Assembly (NCBI RefSeq): GCF_024734665.1
Contig: NZ_CP102931.1
Location: 3,470,001 to 3,534,000, forward strand
Reading direction: 5' to 3'
DNA: 64,000 nucleotides
From: Variovorax paradoxus
GTDB taxonomy: Bacteria > Pseudomonadota > Gammaproteobacteria > Burkholderiales > Burkholderiaceae_C
The notes beneath the pieces are model-generated. The model saw only the letters and a program-made list of their open reading frames with translations. It was not told where the DNA came from and ran no database searches. This document shows, piece by piece, positions 63,678 through 64,000 of this stretch (position 1 is its first letter; the number at the start of each line of letters is the position of its first letter). The position numbers and the translations under genes are program-made.

Positions 63678-64000
63678 TCAGGCAGCCGCTTCCGCAGCTT
63701 CGGCAGCGCGCACGGCCGGGGCCGTTCGGTCCACGCTCGTCGCGCCATCCACGCCATACGGCACGTCGCCCGCGATCGTCACCCGCCGCACCACGCGGTG
63801 CTGGTCGCCATAGTCGTTGATCGCGTAGTGCTGCGTGGCGCGGTTGTCCCAGATTGCCACGTCGCCCTGCGTCCAGCGCCAGCGCACCGTGTTCTCCAGG
63901 CGGTGCACATGGCTCTGCAGCACGCTCAACAGATGACCCGAGTCGTGCGTCGAATGACCGGCCAGCCTCTTCACGAAATGGCCCAGCACCAGGCTGCGCT
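63678..64000 (-). CDS. TauD/TfdA-type dioxygenase, C-terminal part
   Basis: Partial: the frame runs past the window end, leaving about 107 C-terminal residues. IWDNRATQHYAINDY contains the distal iron-binding His, and RVVRRVTIAGD carries the 2-oxoglutarate-binding Arg, as in taurine dioxygenase. It would release sulfite from taurine or a related sulfonate. The C-terminus is Ala/Glu-rich. Located immediately upstream of, and in the same direction as, the encapsulin operon, it fits a sulfur-supply role; the exact substrate is unknown. Confidence 0.85.
   Translation of the reverse strand, partial: RSLVLGHFVKRLAGHSTHDSGHLLSVLQSHVHRLENTVRWRWTQGDVAIWDNRATQHYAINDYGDQHRVVRRVTIAGDVPYGVDGATSVDRTAPAVRAAEAAEAAA

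Overview
The window is a GC-rich, densely packed stretch of a betaproteobacterial chromosome. Gene content and gene order (dapC-dapD-pilU-dapE-prmB; yebC-purD-hemF-nadD-rsfS-rlmH-maf-rng), 4-bp ATGA stop/start overlaps and a characteristic intergenic repeat point to Comamonadaceae, most likely Variovorax or a close relative. That placement is inferred from content, not from a search. There is one tRNA and no rRNA, CRISPR array, integrase or transposase.

Layout. 0-2 kb: a soluble AAA-M41 protease. 2-12 kb: argA, a LysE exporter, the lysine/diaminopimelate genes dapC, dapD and dapE with a pilU-type ATPase between dapD and dapE, prmB, and an ABC-F ATPase. 12-14.3 kb: a DUF697-like protein, a divergent Cro-like/CI-like regulator pair around a clear operator, a small membrane protein and a fasciclin protein. 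14.5-23 kb: an RND efflux operon, a DMT transporter with a His-rich tail, and chrA. 23.2-26.8 kb: tRNA-Lys, tcdA and tolB-pal-cpoB. 27-36.4 kb: msbA facing a long housekeeping operon from yebC to rng. 36.5-39.9 kb: a UbiE-like methyltransferase, an FkbO/XanB2-type chorismatase, an acyltransferase and a glycosyltransferase, which look like aryl-lipid or pigment genes. 40-44.6 kb: a MacA-MacB-outer membrane factor export system. 45.2-50.9 kb: a sulfate ABC importer co-oriented with a peroxiredoxin, a hydrolase and dsbB. 51-58.9 kb: LysR/azoR, oxidoreductases, a ketopantoate reductase, a racemase-like protein, a halogenase-like flavoprotein and a hydrolase.

The most notable system is at 58.9-63.5 kb, on the minus strand. 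It is a complete family 2A encapsulin operon: rhodanese, serine O-acetyltransferase (EpsC type), small XRE regulator, SrpI-like encapsulin shell, and a SufS-like cysteine desulfurase with a disordered N-terminal extension of about 250 residues (the presumed cargo-loading domain). A TauD-type dioxygenase lies immediately upstream and runs off the window. Together these suggest cysteine synthesis feeding desulfuration inside a protein shell. Three local oddities deserve attention. A REP-like intergenic repeat is translated inside the cargo-loading domain. A terminator-like hairpin sits between the regulator and shell genes. A perfect 11-bp inverted repeat in the leader includes the Shine-Dalgarno sequence of the first gene. 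With the sulfate importer and the redox genes, the last 20 kb has a strong sulfur and thiol theme.
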